Part shown: piece by piece, positions 4,930 to 13,422 of the stretch
How the letters are laid out: each line of letters begins with the position of its first letter
Numbering within the stretch: the stretch's first letter is position 1
Made by a program: the position numbers and the translations under genes
Notes under the pieces: generated by a model
The model's database searches: none
Told to the model about the DNA's origin: nothing
The model's input: only the letters and a program-made list of their open reading frames with translations
Assembly (NCBI GenBank): GCA_903847285.1
Contig: CAINDH010000061.1
Span: 1-16,117, forward strand
Source: an uncultured Verrucomicrobia subdivision 3 bacterium
GTDB taxonomy: Bacteria > Verrucomicrobiota > Verrucomicrobiae > Limisphaerales > UBA11358
Reading direction: 5' to 3'
Length of the DNA: 16,117 nucleotides

Positions 4930-7827
4930 TTACGTCTTCGGCACAGCGATGGGAACTTTTAGCTGCACGACCGTTCCGCCGTTTGCGCCGGGCGTGATTT
5001 CAAATTCCCCGCGCACATCGCTCAAGCGGCGTTTCATATTGCGCATGCCGTTCCGCAATTGTTTGCCGGAAATGTCGCCGAGGCCTCGTCCGTTGTCGGT
5101 GATGCTCAAGATGAATTGCCCTGGCAACAATTCCATTTTCACGCGCGCCTCGGTTGCGTGCGCGTGCTTGACGACGTTGTTGACTGCTTCCTTGAACGCG
5201 AGAAAAACATTGTGACGCACTTCCGGCGGAATCGTCGCGGGCGGCAGGGCAGGGGGCAGTTCAGCGCGGTAGCTCACACCGGCGAGCGCAAAATAATCCT
5301 GGGCGTATTTGCAGGCGTAGTTTGTCAGGCCTTCGAGGGTGTCGTTCGATGGATTCACGGCCCAAACAATTTCATCCAACGAACGCGTCGTCTCCCGCGC
5401 CGTCTCGCAAATCTGCTGCGCGTGCTGTTCCACCTCGTTGGGCAGATTTTTATCCATCTCCGCCATCTCGCCGAGCAGCGTGACCTGCGTGAGATTTGCG
5501 CCGAGCTGGTCGTGTAAGTCGCGCGCGATGCGGGCGCGCTCGTGCTCGATCAATTCCTTCTGCTGCGCCGCGCGCAACTGGCGTTTCAGTTTCGCGGTCG
5601 AGACGAGATAAATGATTCCCGCGAGCACCCCGAGAAAAACCAGCGTGAACGCGATCAGGAACGATGGCTTCTTCCAGAATGGCGGCTCGACGGTGATGGT
5701 GAGCGTTGCGCCCTCCATGTTCCAGAAGCCGTCCTCGTTGCAGGCGGCGACGCGGAAAACGTATTCGCCCGCCGCGAGCTTGGTGAGATGCGCCACGCGT
5801 TCGCTGCCGGCGTCCGTCCAGTTTTTGTCGCGCCCTTCCAGCCGGAATTTAAAACGCACTCCCAGCCCAGCGCGTTTGGGCGCGGAAAAATTCAGGCTGG
5901 TGAAATGGATGTCCAGTTGCTCGTTTTTTGGTGTGAGCGTGACGGCTTGCGTCCAAGCTGAATCAAGTCGGTTGACCTTTTGTTCCACTTCGTCCACAAG
6001 GACGGATTCGATGACCACCGGCGGGGCTTGCTGGCTAATTTTTAATTCCGAAGGATTCACGGCGATCAAGCCTTCAATCGTTGGAAATAAAATCTTCCCG
6101 TCACGCGTGCGGATGGCAGCGGGTTGCGCGCCGAGGGAACATTCGCGCGTGAGAAACGTGCGGCTGGAAACGATTCTGGGCGCGGCATCCACGATGTTTG
6201 TGAAACTCACGCGGATCAGGCCTTCATACGAACCGATCCATAAATTATCCGCATCGTCCTGGATGCAATAGCCGATGTCGTCAATCGTCAGGCCGTTAGT
6301 CGAGGCATAAAGCGTCCAGCCGCCTTGGGAAAAACGCGCCAGCCCGTGTTCGGAGGTGCCAACCCACAGCGCATTCTTGCGGTCAACGAGCAGGCAGGAA
6401 ATGTCTTTGACCGGTGAGGCCGTGGCGGAAATTTTTCCGTCGCGCAATGAATAGAGACCGCCCCGGTCCGTGCCAATCCAGAGATTTCCCTGCGCGTCAT
6501 CCGCTAGCGCGCGCACGGCATTGTTAGGCAGGCCGTCACTGGTGGAAAACAAATTCCATTGCTGGCCGTCAAAGCTGGCGAGGCCGCTCTCTCCGCCAGC
6601 CCAAATTTTTCCATCGCGGCTTTCAAAGATGGAAAAGATTTGCGGGCCGATTCTTTGCGCCTGATTGACCGGCTTGAATTGACCGGAGTCAAAGCGGAAC
6701 AAACCTTCGCTGCGCGTGCCGGCCCAGACTTGTTGCTTTTGATCCACCAGCACCGACCACGCGTTTGAGCCGCGCCCGATGCCGAAGCTGCTCACTGAAT
6801 TGGAAAGGGAATAGGCTAGTCCGTGCGCGTTGAACGTCACCCACAGGCCGCCAGCCAAATCTTCGGCGGCGGACTTGGCCACGCCTTCAGGCAGGCCGGG
6901 CGGCGCGTTGAAATAATTCTTTTTGACGCGATAAAGCCCGCCGCCATCCGTGCCCGCCCAAAGATTTCCTTCGCGGTCAAAGCACATTGAAGGCACGAAA
7001 TTTTGCGATGACTTTTCTCCCATCGCGATGTGTCGCCAGCCGCCGGCCCCATCGGCCCAAAAGATTCCGTCGCCATGCGTGCCGACAATCAGGTTGCCCT
7101 GGCTGTCTTCACAAGCTGCTGTGATGTTCGCATCGAAGGTGAAAGGCAAGGTCCGGGGTCTAGCCGCCGGAAAAACCACGGTCACGGGCGCAGGCGTCCA
7201 CGGGCTGGCGCTGTAGGGCTTTTCAAGTTTGCCTCCGCCCCATTTTTCAACCTGCCCGTTCTGCAAATGCCAGAAGCCGCCGGTCCGGCTCGGCGTGACG
7301 AGATGGAACGCGCGCGAGTAAAGCTGCTCCCAAAAAACTCCCGTCACCGTTGGCGCGAGATCCAACCGCCTGTCCTTCCAGCAAAAAACCCGTCCATCCG
7401 CCGCGCAAAACCAAACAGATCCCATCTCGTCTTCATGGGCGTAAAGAATTTTCCCGCCGCCGCCACCAGTCTCAAAATTTTTCACCGCGCCGTTTTTGAT
7501 GAGACACAACCCAGCGGCGTCCGTTCCGACCCACAAATTTGTCCGGCTGTCCTCGAACAGGAAAACGATGCCGTTGCCGGTGAGTCCCGGCGTGATGTTG
7601 ACGTTGAAAACAGTGAAGGAATTTCCATCGAAGCGCACCAGGCCGTTGAGCGTGCCGAGCCAGAGATAGCCGTCACGCGTCTGGGCGAGGGCGATGACGG
7701 AGCTTTGCGGCAGGCCGTCCGCCGTGCTCCACGAGTCCACGATGAGCGACGATTCCGCCGCCGCGCGTTGTCCCGAAAGCAGAGCCAGCACGAGACAGAT
7801 GAGGAAAAATTGGATTTGCCGTTTCAA
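4930..7827 (-). CDS. Two-component sensor histidine kinase with periplasmic propeller (965 aa)
   Basis: A membrane sensor kinase. Residues 1-24 form a signal peptide (FFLICLVLALLSGQRAAA). About 30-600 is a beta-propeller of two-component-regulator repeats (LWLGTLNGLVRFDG, LWVGTDAAGL, LWIGTDRGGLYS, LWIGSYEGLIRV). Around 630-713 is a Y_Y_Y (Ig-like) domain (KFRLEGRDKNWTDAG, GEYVFRVAACNEDG). One membrane helix spans about 722-744. The cytoplasmic kinase has HisKA_3 with phospho-acceptor His772 in ARIARDLHDQLGANLTQV, N-box EAVNNVVKHAHA (880-891), G1-box DNGRGL (911-916) and a GMRNMKRRL segment. The only reasonable start is TTG at 7825-7827, as the frame closes at 7873-7875 and the next Met is residue 281; an in-frame ATT at 7840-7842 is an alternative. 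The architecture resembles hybrid sensors of glycan degraders, but this one lacks a fused regulator and uses the separate one 19 bases downstream. The ligand cannot be inferred. Confidence 0.93.
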   Translation of the reverse strand: MKRQIQFFLICLVLALLSGQRAAAESSLIVDSWSTADGLPQSSVIALAQTRDGYLWLGTLNGLVRFDGNSFTVFNVNITPGLTGNGIVFLFEDSRTNLWVGTDAAGLCLIKNGAVKNFETGGGGGKILYAHEDEMGSVWFCAADGRVFCWKDRRLDLAPTVTGVFWEQLYSRAFHLVTPSRTGGFWHLQNGQVEKWGGGKLEKPYSASPWTPAPVTVVFPAARPRTLPFTFDANITAACEDSQGNLIVGTHGDGIFWADGAGGWRHIAMGEKSSQNFVPSMCFDREGNLWAGTDGGGLYRVKKNYFNAPPGLPEGVAKSAAEDLAGGLWVTFNAHGLAYSLSNSVSSFGIGRGSNAWSVLVDQKQQVWAGTRSEGLFRFDSGQFKPVNQAQRIGPQIFSIFESRDGKIWAGGESGLASFDGQQWNLFSTSDGLPNNAVRALADDAQGNLWIGTDRGGLYSLRDGKISATASPVKDISCLLVDRKNALWVGTSEHGLARFSQGGWTLYASTNGLTIDDIGYCIQDDADNLWIGSYEGLIRVSFTNIVDAAPRIVSSRTFLTRECSLGAQPAAIRTRDGKILFPTIEGLIAVNPSELKISQQAPPVVIESVLVDEVEQKVNRLDSAWTQAVTLTPKNEQLDIHFTSLNFSAPKRAGLGVRFKFRLEGRDKNWTDAGSERVAHLTKLAAGEYVFRVAACNEDGFWNMEGATLTITVEPPFWKKPSFLIAFTLVFLGVLAGIIYLVSTAKLKRQLRAAQQKELIEHERARIARDLHDQLGANLTQVTLLGEMAEMDKNLPNEVEQHAQQICETARETTRSLDEIVWAVNPSNDTLEGLTNYACKYAQDYFALAGVSYRAELPPALPPATIPPEVRHNVFLAFKEAVNNVVKHAHATEARVKMELLPGQFILSITDNGRGLGDISGKQLRNGMRNMKRRLSDVRGEFEITPGANGGTVVQLKVPIAVPKT

Positions 7828-7916
7828 ACTTTGCTGGAGAATACCTGCTAATGAGGGCCGGAAAAAGATTTTTCAAAAACCGCTTGCGGGTGGCATGGCT
7901 TGGGCTAGCTTAAACT

Positions 7917-8013
7917 GCCCTTGAAATGGGCGCTCCGTTTTTCCTGTCGATAAACGGTTCCGCGGGCCGATGACGGTTAACACCGTGTGCACATCGGCCC
8001 GTTTTCTATTTTT
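7917..8013 (+). ncRNA. Candidate structured leader or small RNA upstream of cdsA
   Basis: In the 261-base divergent intergenic region, three hairpins lie in a row on the plus strand: GCCC 7917-7920 with GGGC 7928-7931; CCGTTT 7935-7940 with AAACGG 7952-7957; and a long stem at 7963-8001 followed by a T-rich run. The run of stems ending in an intrinsic terminator, with cdsA starting only about 75 bases later, fits a regulatory leader (attenuator or riboswitch-like) or an independent RNA of roughly 100 bases. I do not recognise a known riboswitch class, and no promoter can be assigned with confidence. Confidence 0.4.
7963..8013 (+). terminator. Rho-independent terminator-like hairpin between divergent genes
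   Basis: CGGGCCGATG (7963-7972) pairs perfectly with CATCGGCCCG (7992-8001). The stem continues as ACGGT 7973-7977 with ACCGT 7982-7986 around a TAAC loop, leaving a five-base bulge at 7987-7991. It is followed by TTTTCTATTTTT (8002-8013). The T-tract is only on the plus-strand side, so it would stop rightward transcripts before cdsA. Confidence 0.65.
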
Positions 8014-8088
8014 ACCATCAGGGTGTCGGGAAACTAGTTCCAAATCTCCGTTTGGCTTTTCAAGTTTCGCCTGTTAATTTCCGCGCCC

Positions 8089-9009
8089 ATGCCCGACCCG
8101 GTCAACGCCACGCCAGCCCCCAACAAAGCGCAGGTTTTTCTGCGCCGCGCGGGATCCACGCTGCTCCTGTGGACGGCGGTCATCGCGGCGATGTTTTCTC
8201 ACAACCGCATCCTTTCCGACGGCGTGAGTGGCTTGCTCGTCGCGTTGCTGGCGCTAGCTGGGTTGATAGAATTTTACGGCATGGCTGAGAAGCGCGGCCT
8301 CGCGTGTTTCAAATTCACCGGCGTCTTTGGCGGCGTGTTGCTTATGTTGGGAACCTTTGCCCACTTTCAAGGCTGGCTCGGCATCCATAACTCACCGGCG
8401 CGGGCAAATGATTTTGAAACGGGCTTCCTCATCTTGTTCGTGCTCGGCCTGTGCGTCCGGCAATTTTTGGCGAAGGACTACACCGCAGGAATCACGGCCA
8501 TCGCAGTGACGCTGTTTGGTTTGATGTATGTGCCGTGGCTGCTGAACTTCATCCAGAAAATCTTTTTCTTTCCTGGTCTCGACGGCGATGGGAAATTCTA
8601 TGTCCTTTATTTTTTACTCGTGACTAAGTTCAGCGACATGGGTGCTTATCTCGTCGGCTCGCTGATCGGCAAGCACAAGATGATTCCTCGCATCAGTCCG
8701 GCGAAAACGTGGGAGGGTTTTGGGGGCGCGTTGCTGGTTTCGACGGGTGCAAGTCTAGCGTTCGTGCATTTCTTTGGTGCGCATATGCGCGGCATGAACA
8801 CGCTGCACGCGATCGTCCTCGGAATTATTTTGAGTTCCACGGCGGTCATTGGCGATTTGATTGAATCACTCTTCAAGCGCGAGGCAGGCGTGAAAGATTC
8901 GGGTAAATTATTCCCCGGCATTGGCGGCATCCTCGATTTGCTCGACAGCTTGTTGTTTAACGCGCCGATTATGTATCTCTACCTGCGCCACATTTTGACT
9001 CATCCATGA
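8089..9009 (+). CDS. cdsA: Phosphatidate cytidylyltransferase (CDP-diglyceride synthase)
   Basis: An integral membrane enzyme making CDP-diacylglycerol from phosphatidic acid and CTP, the precursor of bacterial phospholipids. The 306 residues contain repeated hydrophobic segments (TLLLWTAVIAAMF, GLLVALLALAGLIEF, FLILFVLGLC, AITAIAVTLFGLMYV, ALLVSTGASLAFVHFF) and family motifs KFSDMGAYLVGSLIGKHKM and SPAKTWEG. The C-terminal signature runs S260-L-F-K-R-x4-K269-D270 to G279-G-I-L-D283-L-L-D286. The usual His before Gly-Gly is Ile278 and the usual Arg of Asp-Arg is Leu284; the catalytic Lys-Asp pair and the acidic residues are kept. The first ~15 residues are polar, so a slightly later start is possible, but ATG 8089 is the first in frame. 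Its TGA overlaps the dxr ATG (9006-9009). The uppS gene often found just upstream in other bacteria is not here. Confidence 0.9.
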   Translation: MPDPVNATPAPNKAQVFLRRAGSTLLLWTAVIAAMFSHNRILSDGVSGLLVALLALAGLIEFYGMAEKRGLACFKFTGVFGGVLLMLGTFAHFQGWLGIHNSPARANDFETGFLILFVLGLCVRQFLAKDYTAGITAIAVTLFGLMYVPWLLNFIQKIFFFPGLDGDGKFYVLYFLLVTKFSDMGAYLVGSLIGKHKMIPRISPAKTWEGFGGALLVSTGASLAFVHFFGAHMRGMNTLHAIVLGIILSSTAVIGDLIESLFKREAGVKDSGKLFPGIGGILDLLDSLLFNAPIMYLYLRHILTHP

Positions 9010-10151
9010 AAAACGTTGTTCTCCTTGGCAGCACCGGCAGCATTGGCACCAGCACTGTGAAAGTTGCTGAAGATTTGCCGGGTCAGATCCGTTTGATTGG
9101 TCTCGCGGCTGGCGGCAACGCCAAATTGCTTCTCGAGCAAACCCGTAAGCACAAGCCCGGCATCGTTTCAATCAACGACCCGGCCAAGGCCAAGGATCTG
9201 CAAAATACACTCGGCGCTTCGGTGCAAGTTCTCTGCGGCAACGAGGGGTTGCTCAAGCTCGCCACGTTGCCGGAAGCGGACATCGTCTTGATTGCCATCG
9301 TCGGCACGGCAGGCCTGCAACCGGCACTTGCGGCGATTCGCGCGGGCAAGGACATCGCCGTCGCATCGAAGGAGATCCTCGTCATGGCTGGCGAGATTGT
9401 CATGAACGAGGCGCGCAAGCACGGCGTGCGCGTGCTGGCGGTGGACAGCGAGCACTCCGCGATTTTCCAATGCCTCGACGGCAAGCTGACGAGTTCCGTG
9501 CGTCAGCTTTTGTTGACCGCGAGCGGTGGACCTTTCCGCAGCAAGACCGATTGGCCGAAAGAAAGGTTTTCCGAGATCACCGTTGAACGTGCTCTCAAAC
9601 ATCCGTCATGGGTCATGGGTCGCAAGATCACGATTGATTCGGCCACGCTCTTCAACAAGGGATTGGAGATGATCGAAGCGCGCTGGTTGTTCGATATCGA
9701 GATGGAGCGCGTTGGCGTAGTGGTGCATCCGCAAAGCATCGTGCATTCGATGGTCGAGTTCGTAGATGGCTCTATCATCGCGCAGTTATCCACGCCGGAT
9801 ATGTGTTTGCCCATCCAATACGCTCTGACCTATCCCGAGCGCGCTGCGAGCGACCGCGTGCAGACCAATTTTCCAAAACTCGGCACACTCACGTTTGAAG
9901 AGCCGGATGTGGAACGTTTTCCTGCAATAGGACTCGCGCGCCGGGCGGGGGAGATTGGCGGAACGTTGCCGGCGGTTTTGAACGCAGCGAACGAAGTCGC
10001 GGTCGAAGCGTTCGTGAACCGTAAAATAAATTTCCCGCAAATCACCGCTACCGTCCGTCGCACGATGGACGCACATAAAACCGTTGCGCATCCGACGCTT
10101 GAACAGATTCTCGCCGCCGACGCGTGGGCGCGTTCCGAAGCTGCGCGGTAA
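9006..10151 (+). CDS. dxr: 1-deoxy-D-xylulose 5-phosphate reductoisomerase
   Basis: Second enzyme of the MEP isoprenoid pathway: NADPH- and divalent-metal-dependent conversion of DXP to 2-C-methyl-D-erythritol 4-phosphate in the cytoplasm. At 381 residues it is of normal length. The N-terminal Rossmann motif LLGSTGSIGTSTV binds NADPH. The metal-binding residues are Asp147 and Glu149 in AVDSEHSAIFQCL and Glu221 in NKGLEMIEARWLF. Substrate loops include LLTASGGPFR, the flexible-loop segment around HPSWVMGRKITIDSATL, and VVVHPQSIVHSMVEF. All recognised active-site residues are present. The start ATG overlaps the cdsA stop as ATGA, so the two are translationally coupled. It is followed after 46 bases by rseP; the cdsA-dxr-rseP order is widespread in bacteria. 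No Shine-Dalgarno sequence is seen before the ATG. Confidence 0.97.
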   Translation: MKNVVLLGSTGSIGTSTVKVAEDLPGQIRLIGLAAGGNAKLLLEQTRKHKPGIVSINDPAKAKDLQNTLGASVQVLCGNEGLLKLATLPEADIVLIAIVGTAGLQPALAAIRAGKDIAVASKEILVMAGEIVMNEARKHGVRVLAVDSEHSAIFQCLDGKLTSSVRQLLLTASGGPFRSKTDWPKERFSEITVERALKHPSWVMGRKITIDSATLFNKGLEMIEARWLFDIEMERVGVVVHPQSIVHSMVEFVDGSIIAQLSTPDMCLPIQYALTYPERAASDRVQTNFPKLGTLTFEEPDVERFPAIGLARRAGEIGGTLPAVLNAANEVAVEAFVNRKINFPQITATVRRTMDAHKTVAHPTLEQILAADAWARSEAAR

Positions 10152-10197
10152 GGTTTGCGGTAATTTTCGCGACTGCTACAATTTCACCTGATTTGAC

Positions 10198-11622
10198 ATG
10201 ACTGTTTTGCATTACATCCTCATCGCGCTGGAAGTCGTTTTGATTTTCAACCTGATCATCGGCGTTCACGAGTTGGGACATTTTCTTGCAGCGCGTTGGC
10301 GCGGGCTGAAAGTCGAACGCTTCGCCATCTGGTTCGGTAAACCCATTTGGAAGAAAAAAATCAACGGCGTGGAATATGCCCTCGGCACGATTCCTTTCGG
10401 CGGCTACGTCTCACTGCCGCAAATGGCTACGATGGAAGCCATCGAGGGCAAAGTGGATGAGACTGCTGAAAAACTTCCGCCGGTCACGCCGCTAGACAAA
10501 ATCATTGTAGCGTTCGCCGGGCCGCTGTTCAGCATGCTGCTCGCGTTCATCTTTGCCGTCATCGTTTGGCAAGTGGGCAAGCCGAGTTCGGAGGCCGACA
10601 AAACGACGATGCTTGGCTGGGTGGATCCGACGGGGCCCGCTGGTATCGCCGGCTTGCGTGCGGGCGACACCATTCTCGAAGTGGATGGTTTTCCCGTGCA
10701 TCATTTTTCGCCGACTTCCGCCGATAGTGTGAAATGGCGTATCGTCACCAGCACTGGCACGAACATCGCGTTCAAGTTCACCCGCGACGGCAAAGAAATG
10801 CCTTTGCTCTATGTCGTGCCGACCAACCAGCCTAACAAATGGTATGAGCGCAAGGCCCTCCGCAAAATTTTCGTGGATAACGCAGAGAAAGCCATCATCG
10901 GAGACATCGCCAGCAACAGCCCAGCGGCCGTAGCGGGTTTGCTGCCGGGCGATGAAATCATCGCGCTCGACGGAGAGAAGATTTACAGCCCGCTCGCCAT
11001 CATGTTTGGCGAACTGGCTTTGACGAACAAACCGATCGCGCCCGTCGCCTTTACCATCAAGCGCGGCAACGAACAGTTTGAGAAAATTATTTTGCCGGTG
11101 AAACCCTTGCAGCCGACGAACGCCGCGCCGTTGTTTGGCATCGCTTCTTGGAAGGGCGACACAAACATCATGCTCGTTCACCCCGCTCCGTTTGAGCAAA
11201 TCAAGGCAAGCGCGGGACAAATCGTCAGCACCTTTAGTGCACTCTTCGCGCGCAAAGGCGACATCGGCGTGCAGCAACTCGGCGGCGCGGTGATGATCAT
11301 CCGCGTCTATAGCAATCTCTTTCAAGACGAGGACGGCTGGCGTCGCGTGCTGTGGTTCAGTGTGATTTTGAATGTGAACCTTGCGCTGCTCAACCTGTTG
11401 CCGTTGCCCGTGCTGGACGGTGGACATATCACGTTGTCGTTGATTGAAGCCGTGCGCCGTCGTCCGGTGAGCGGCAAGCTGCTCGAAAGAATTCAATCTG
11501 GTTTTGCCGTGCTACTGATCAGCTTCATGATTTACATCGCTTTCTTCGACGCTGGCGATTGGTTCCGCAGCGCGCGAGCTGACCGTGAAGTGCCGATTAC
11601 TTTTGCCGCCCCTCAAAAATAA
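10198..11622 (+). CDS. rseP: RseP-type intramembrane site-2 zinc metalloprotease
   Basis: A membrane-embedded zinc protease of the M50 family. In other bacteria it cuts anti-sigma factors or clears signal-peptide remnants inside the membrane; the substrate here is unknown. The zinc site HELGH is at 24-28 in the first membrane helix (IIGVHELGHFLAARW). A second hydrophobic stretch lies at about 102-125 (IIVAFAGPLFSMLLAFIFAVIV). Two PDZ domains follow: the first from about 140 (GPAGIAGLRAGDTILEVDG), the second from about 235 (SPAAVAGLLPGDEIIALDG). The C-terminal zinc-ligand motif is NLLPLPVLDGGHI at about 398-410, and the last helix contains GFAVLLISFMIYIAFF. The 474-residue length fits the two-PDZ RseP type. 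It lies between dxr and ispG, 6 bases before the latter, so the gene is probably in the same transcript. Confidence 0.94.
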   Translation: MTVLHYILIALEVVLIFNLIIGVHELGHFLAARWRGLKVERFAIWFGKPIWKKKINGVEYALGTIPFGGYVSLPQMATMEAIEGKVDETAEKLPPVTPLDKIIVAFAGPLFSMLLAFIFAVIVWQVGKPSSEADKTTMLGWVDPTGPAGIAGLRAGDTILEVDGFPVHHFSPTSADSVKWRIVTSTGTNIAFKFTRDGKEMPLLYVVPTNQPNKWYERKALRKIFVDNAEKAIIGDIASNSPAAVAGLLPGDEIIALDGEKIYSPLAIMFGELALTNKPIAPVAFTIKRGNEQFEKIILPVKPLQPTNAAPLFGIASWKGDTNIMLVHPAPFEQIKASAGQIVSTFSALFARKGDIGVQQLGGAVMIIRVYSNLFQDEDGWRRVLWFSVILNVNLALLNLLPLPVLDGGHITLSLIEAVRRRPVSGKLLERIQSGFAVLLISFMIYIAFFDAGDWFRSARADREVPITFAAPQK

Positions 11623-11628
11623 TTTCCC

Positions 11629-13398
11629 ATGCGTTACTGCGATTCTCCCTACGTTTTTAAACGCCGCGTCACCCGCGAAATCATCGTTGGCGATCCGGCG
11701 AACGGCGGCGTCATCATGGGCGGCAATCATCCCGTCGTGAAGCAATCCATGCTGACTTGCGACACGATGGACACCGCGCTTTCCGTGAAGCAGACGCTCG
11801 AACTCGTCGCCGTCGGCTGTCAGATCGTCCGCATTACTGCGCCGACCGTTAAGGACGCGGCGAATTTGCAGAACATCGTCGCCGAACTGCGCAAGCAGGG
11901 ATGCAACGTGCCGATTGTCGCCGACATCCATTTCAAGCCCGACGCCGCGATGGAAGCGGTGAAGTGGGTGGAAGTCGTCCGCGTGAATCCCGGCAACTAC
12001 GCCGACTCGAAAAAATTTGCGACCAAGGAATATACCGACGAGCAATACGCCGAGGAATTGAAACGCATCGAGGAGAAATTCACACCGCTCGTCCTTGAAG
12101 CGAAAAAACTGAAGCGTTGCCTCCGCATAGGGACGAACCACGGTTCGTTGAGCGACCGCATTATGAACCGTTTCGGCGACACGCCGCTGGGTATGGTCGA
12201 GAGTGCGCTGGAATTCGCCCGTATCGCGCGCAAAAACGATTTCCACAATTTCAAGTTCTCGATGAAGTCATCAAATCCGAAGGTGATGATTGAGTGCTAT
12301 CGCCTGCTCGTTGCTCGTTTTTACGAACTTGGCACGGATTGGAATTATCCCATCCACCTCGGCGTCACCGAAGCTGGCGAAGGCGAGGATGGTCGTATCA
12401 AGTCTGCCATCGGCATCGGCTCGCTGTTGTGCGATGGCCTCGGTGATACGATCCGCGTCTCGCTCACGGAAGATTCACCGCGCGAAATCGAAGTGTGCAC
12501 CGATTTGCTCGCGCAGATTCCGCTGCTCTCCAATTCAAAAGTCCAAATTGCAGAAGCTGGTTTTCCGTTCGACCCGTTTCATTTTGAGAAGCGCAAGACG
12601 CCGGAGATTGAACTGAACGAAAATAACAGGTGCGGCGGCGAACAACTCATCCGCGTCGTCGTGACGCGTGCCACATTCGACAAAGTTGCGCCGAAAATCC
12701 GTCCGAAAGACGACGTCAAGCCGGAGGCAATCTACGAAGACCTAAACATCGCGGAACTCGACCCGACGCAGGATTTTGAAATCAATTGCGACACGCAACT
12801 CGTGACGGTGAAAGATGATGTAAATCTTCCTGCCATCACCGCGTTCCGTCTGCTCGCGTCAAAACTAAAACGGCTTGGTCGCAACAATCCTATTTTGCTC
12901 AAGGATTGCCTCAACTTTGAAGCCGTGCCACTGGAGCCGAAGATTGCCTTGCTCCGCGCCTCCGTCGTCATCGGCTCGCTGCTCGCGGATGGCATCGGCG
13001 ATGCGATTCTCGTGCGCGGCGAAGCTGGCGGGGGACAATCACTGCGGCTAGCTTACAATATTTTGCAGGCCGCCGGTTGCCGCAGTTTTAAGACCGATTA
13101 CGTCGCGTGCCCGAGCTGCGGACGCACGTTGTTCAATCTCCAGACCGTCACCGCGCGCATCAAGGCGCGCACAGAGCATCTCAAGGGTGTGAAGATCGCA
13201 ATCATGGGCTGCATCGTAAACGGACCTGGCGAAATGGCCGACGCGGATTTCGGCTACGTCGGCGGCGCGCCGAACAAGATCAACCTCTACGTAGGCAAGA
13301 CGCCCATCAAGTTTAACATCCCCGAAGCCGAAGCCGTCGATCGTCTTGTGGATTTGATCAAAGAACACAACAAGTGGGTCGAGCCCGAAGCGAAGTAG
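11629..13398 (+). CDS. ispG: 4-hydroxy-3-methylbut-2-enyl diphosphate synthase, long form
   Basis: Penultimate enzyme of the MEP pathway: reductive conversion of MEcPP to HMBPP using a [4Fe-4S] cluster. The 589 residues are the long form, with an insert between the TIM barrel and the iron-sulfur domain, as in Chlamydiae, Bacteroidetes and plastids; the E. coli enzyme has about 370. The N-terminal barrel shows QSMLTCDTMDT, IVADIHFKPDAAMEAV, VRVNPGNYAD, RIGTNHGSLSDRIM and LGVTEAGEGEDGRIKSAIGIG. The insert covers roughly residues 300-480. Cluster ligands are Cys494 and Cys497 in ACPSCGRTLF, Cys528 in IMGCIVNGPGE, and Glu535. The start ATG comes 6 bases after the rseP stop and has no Shine-Dalgarno sequence, suggesting translation coupled to rseP. 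It completes the cdsA-dxr-rseP-ispG block. Confidence 0.97.
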   Translation: MRYCDSPYVFKRRVTREIIVGDPANGGVIMGGNHPVVKQSMLTCDTMDTALSVKQTLELVAVGCQIVRITAPTVKDAANLQNIVAELRKQGCNVPIVADIHFKPDAAMEAVKWVEVVRVNPGNYADSKKFATKEYTDEQYAEELKRIEEKFTPLVLEAKKLKRCLRIGTNHGSLSDRIMNRFGDTPLGMVESALEFARIARKNDFHNFKFSMKSSNPKVMIECYRLLVARFYELGTDWNYPIHLGVTEAGEGEDGRIKSAIGIGSLLCDGLGDTIRVSLTEDSPREIEVCTDLLAQIPLLSNSKVQIAEAGFPFDPFHFEKRKTPEIELNENNRCGGEQLIRVVVTRATFDKVAPKIRPKDDVKPEAIYEDLNIAELDPTQDFEINCDTQLVTVKDDVNLPAITAFRLLASKLKRLGRNNPILLKDCLNFEAVPLEPKIALLRASVVIGSLLADGIGDAILVRGEAGGGQSLRLAYNILQAAGCRSFKTDYVACPSCGRTLFNLQTVTARIKARTEHLKGVKIAIMGCIVNGPGEMADADFGYVGGAPNKINLYVGKTPIKFNIPEAEAVDRLVDLIKEHNKWVEPEAK

Positions 13399-13422
13399 AT
13401 TTTTTGCAGGCTTTGATTTTTC

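Noticed and set aside
7030..7851. 273-codon plus-strand open frame opposite the kinase N-terminus
   Set aside because: Antisense to the propeller repeats; Arg/Ala/Pro-rich with no recognisable domain.
8051..8080. Possible promoter just before cdsA (TTGGCT, 17 bases, TAATTT)
   Set aside because: Matches to -35 and -10 consensus are weak and the predicted transcript start would fall at or next to the ATG; not enough to call.
10492..11496. 334-codon minus-strand open frame inside rseP
   Set aside because: It lies wholly antisense to a well-supported rseP with intact motifs; its composition (His/Arg/Gln/Asp-rich, no family pattern) is typical of a shadow frame in GC-rich coding DNA.
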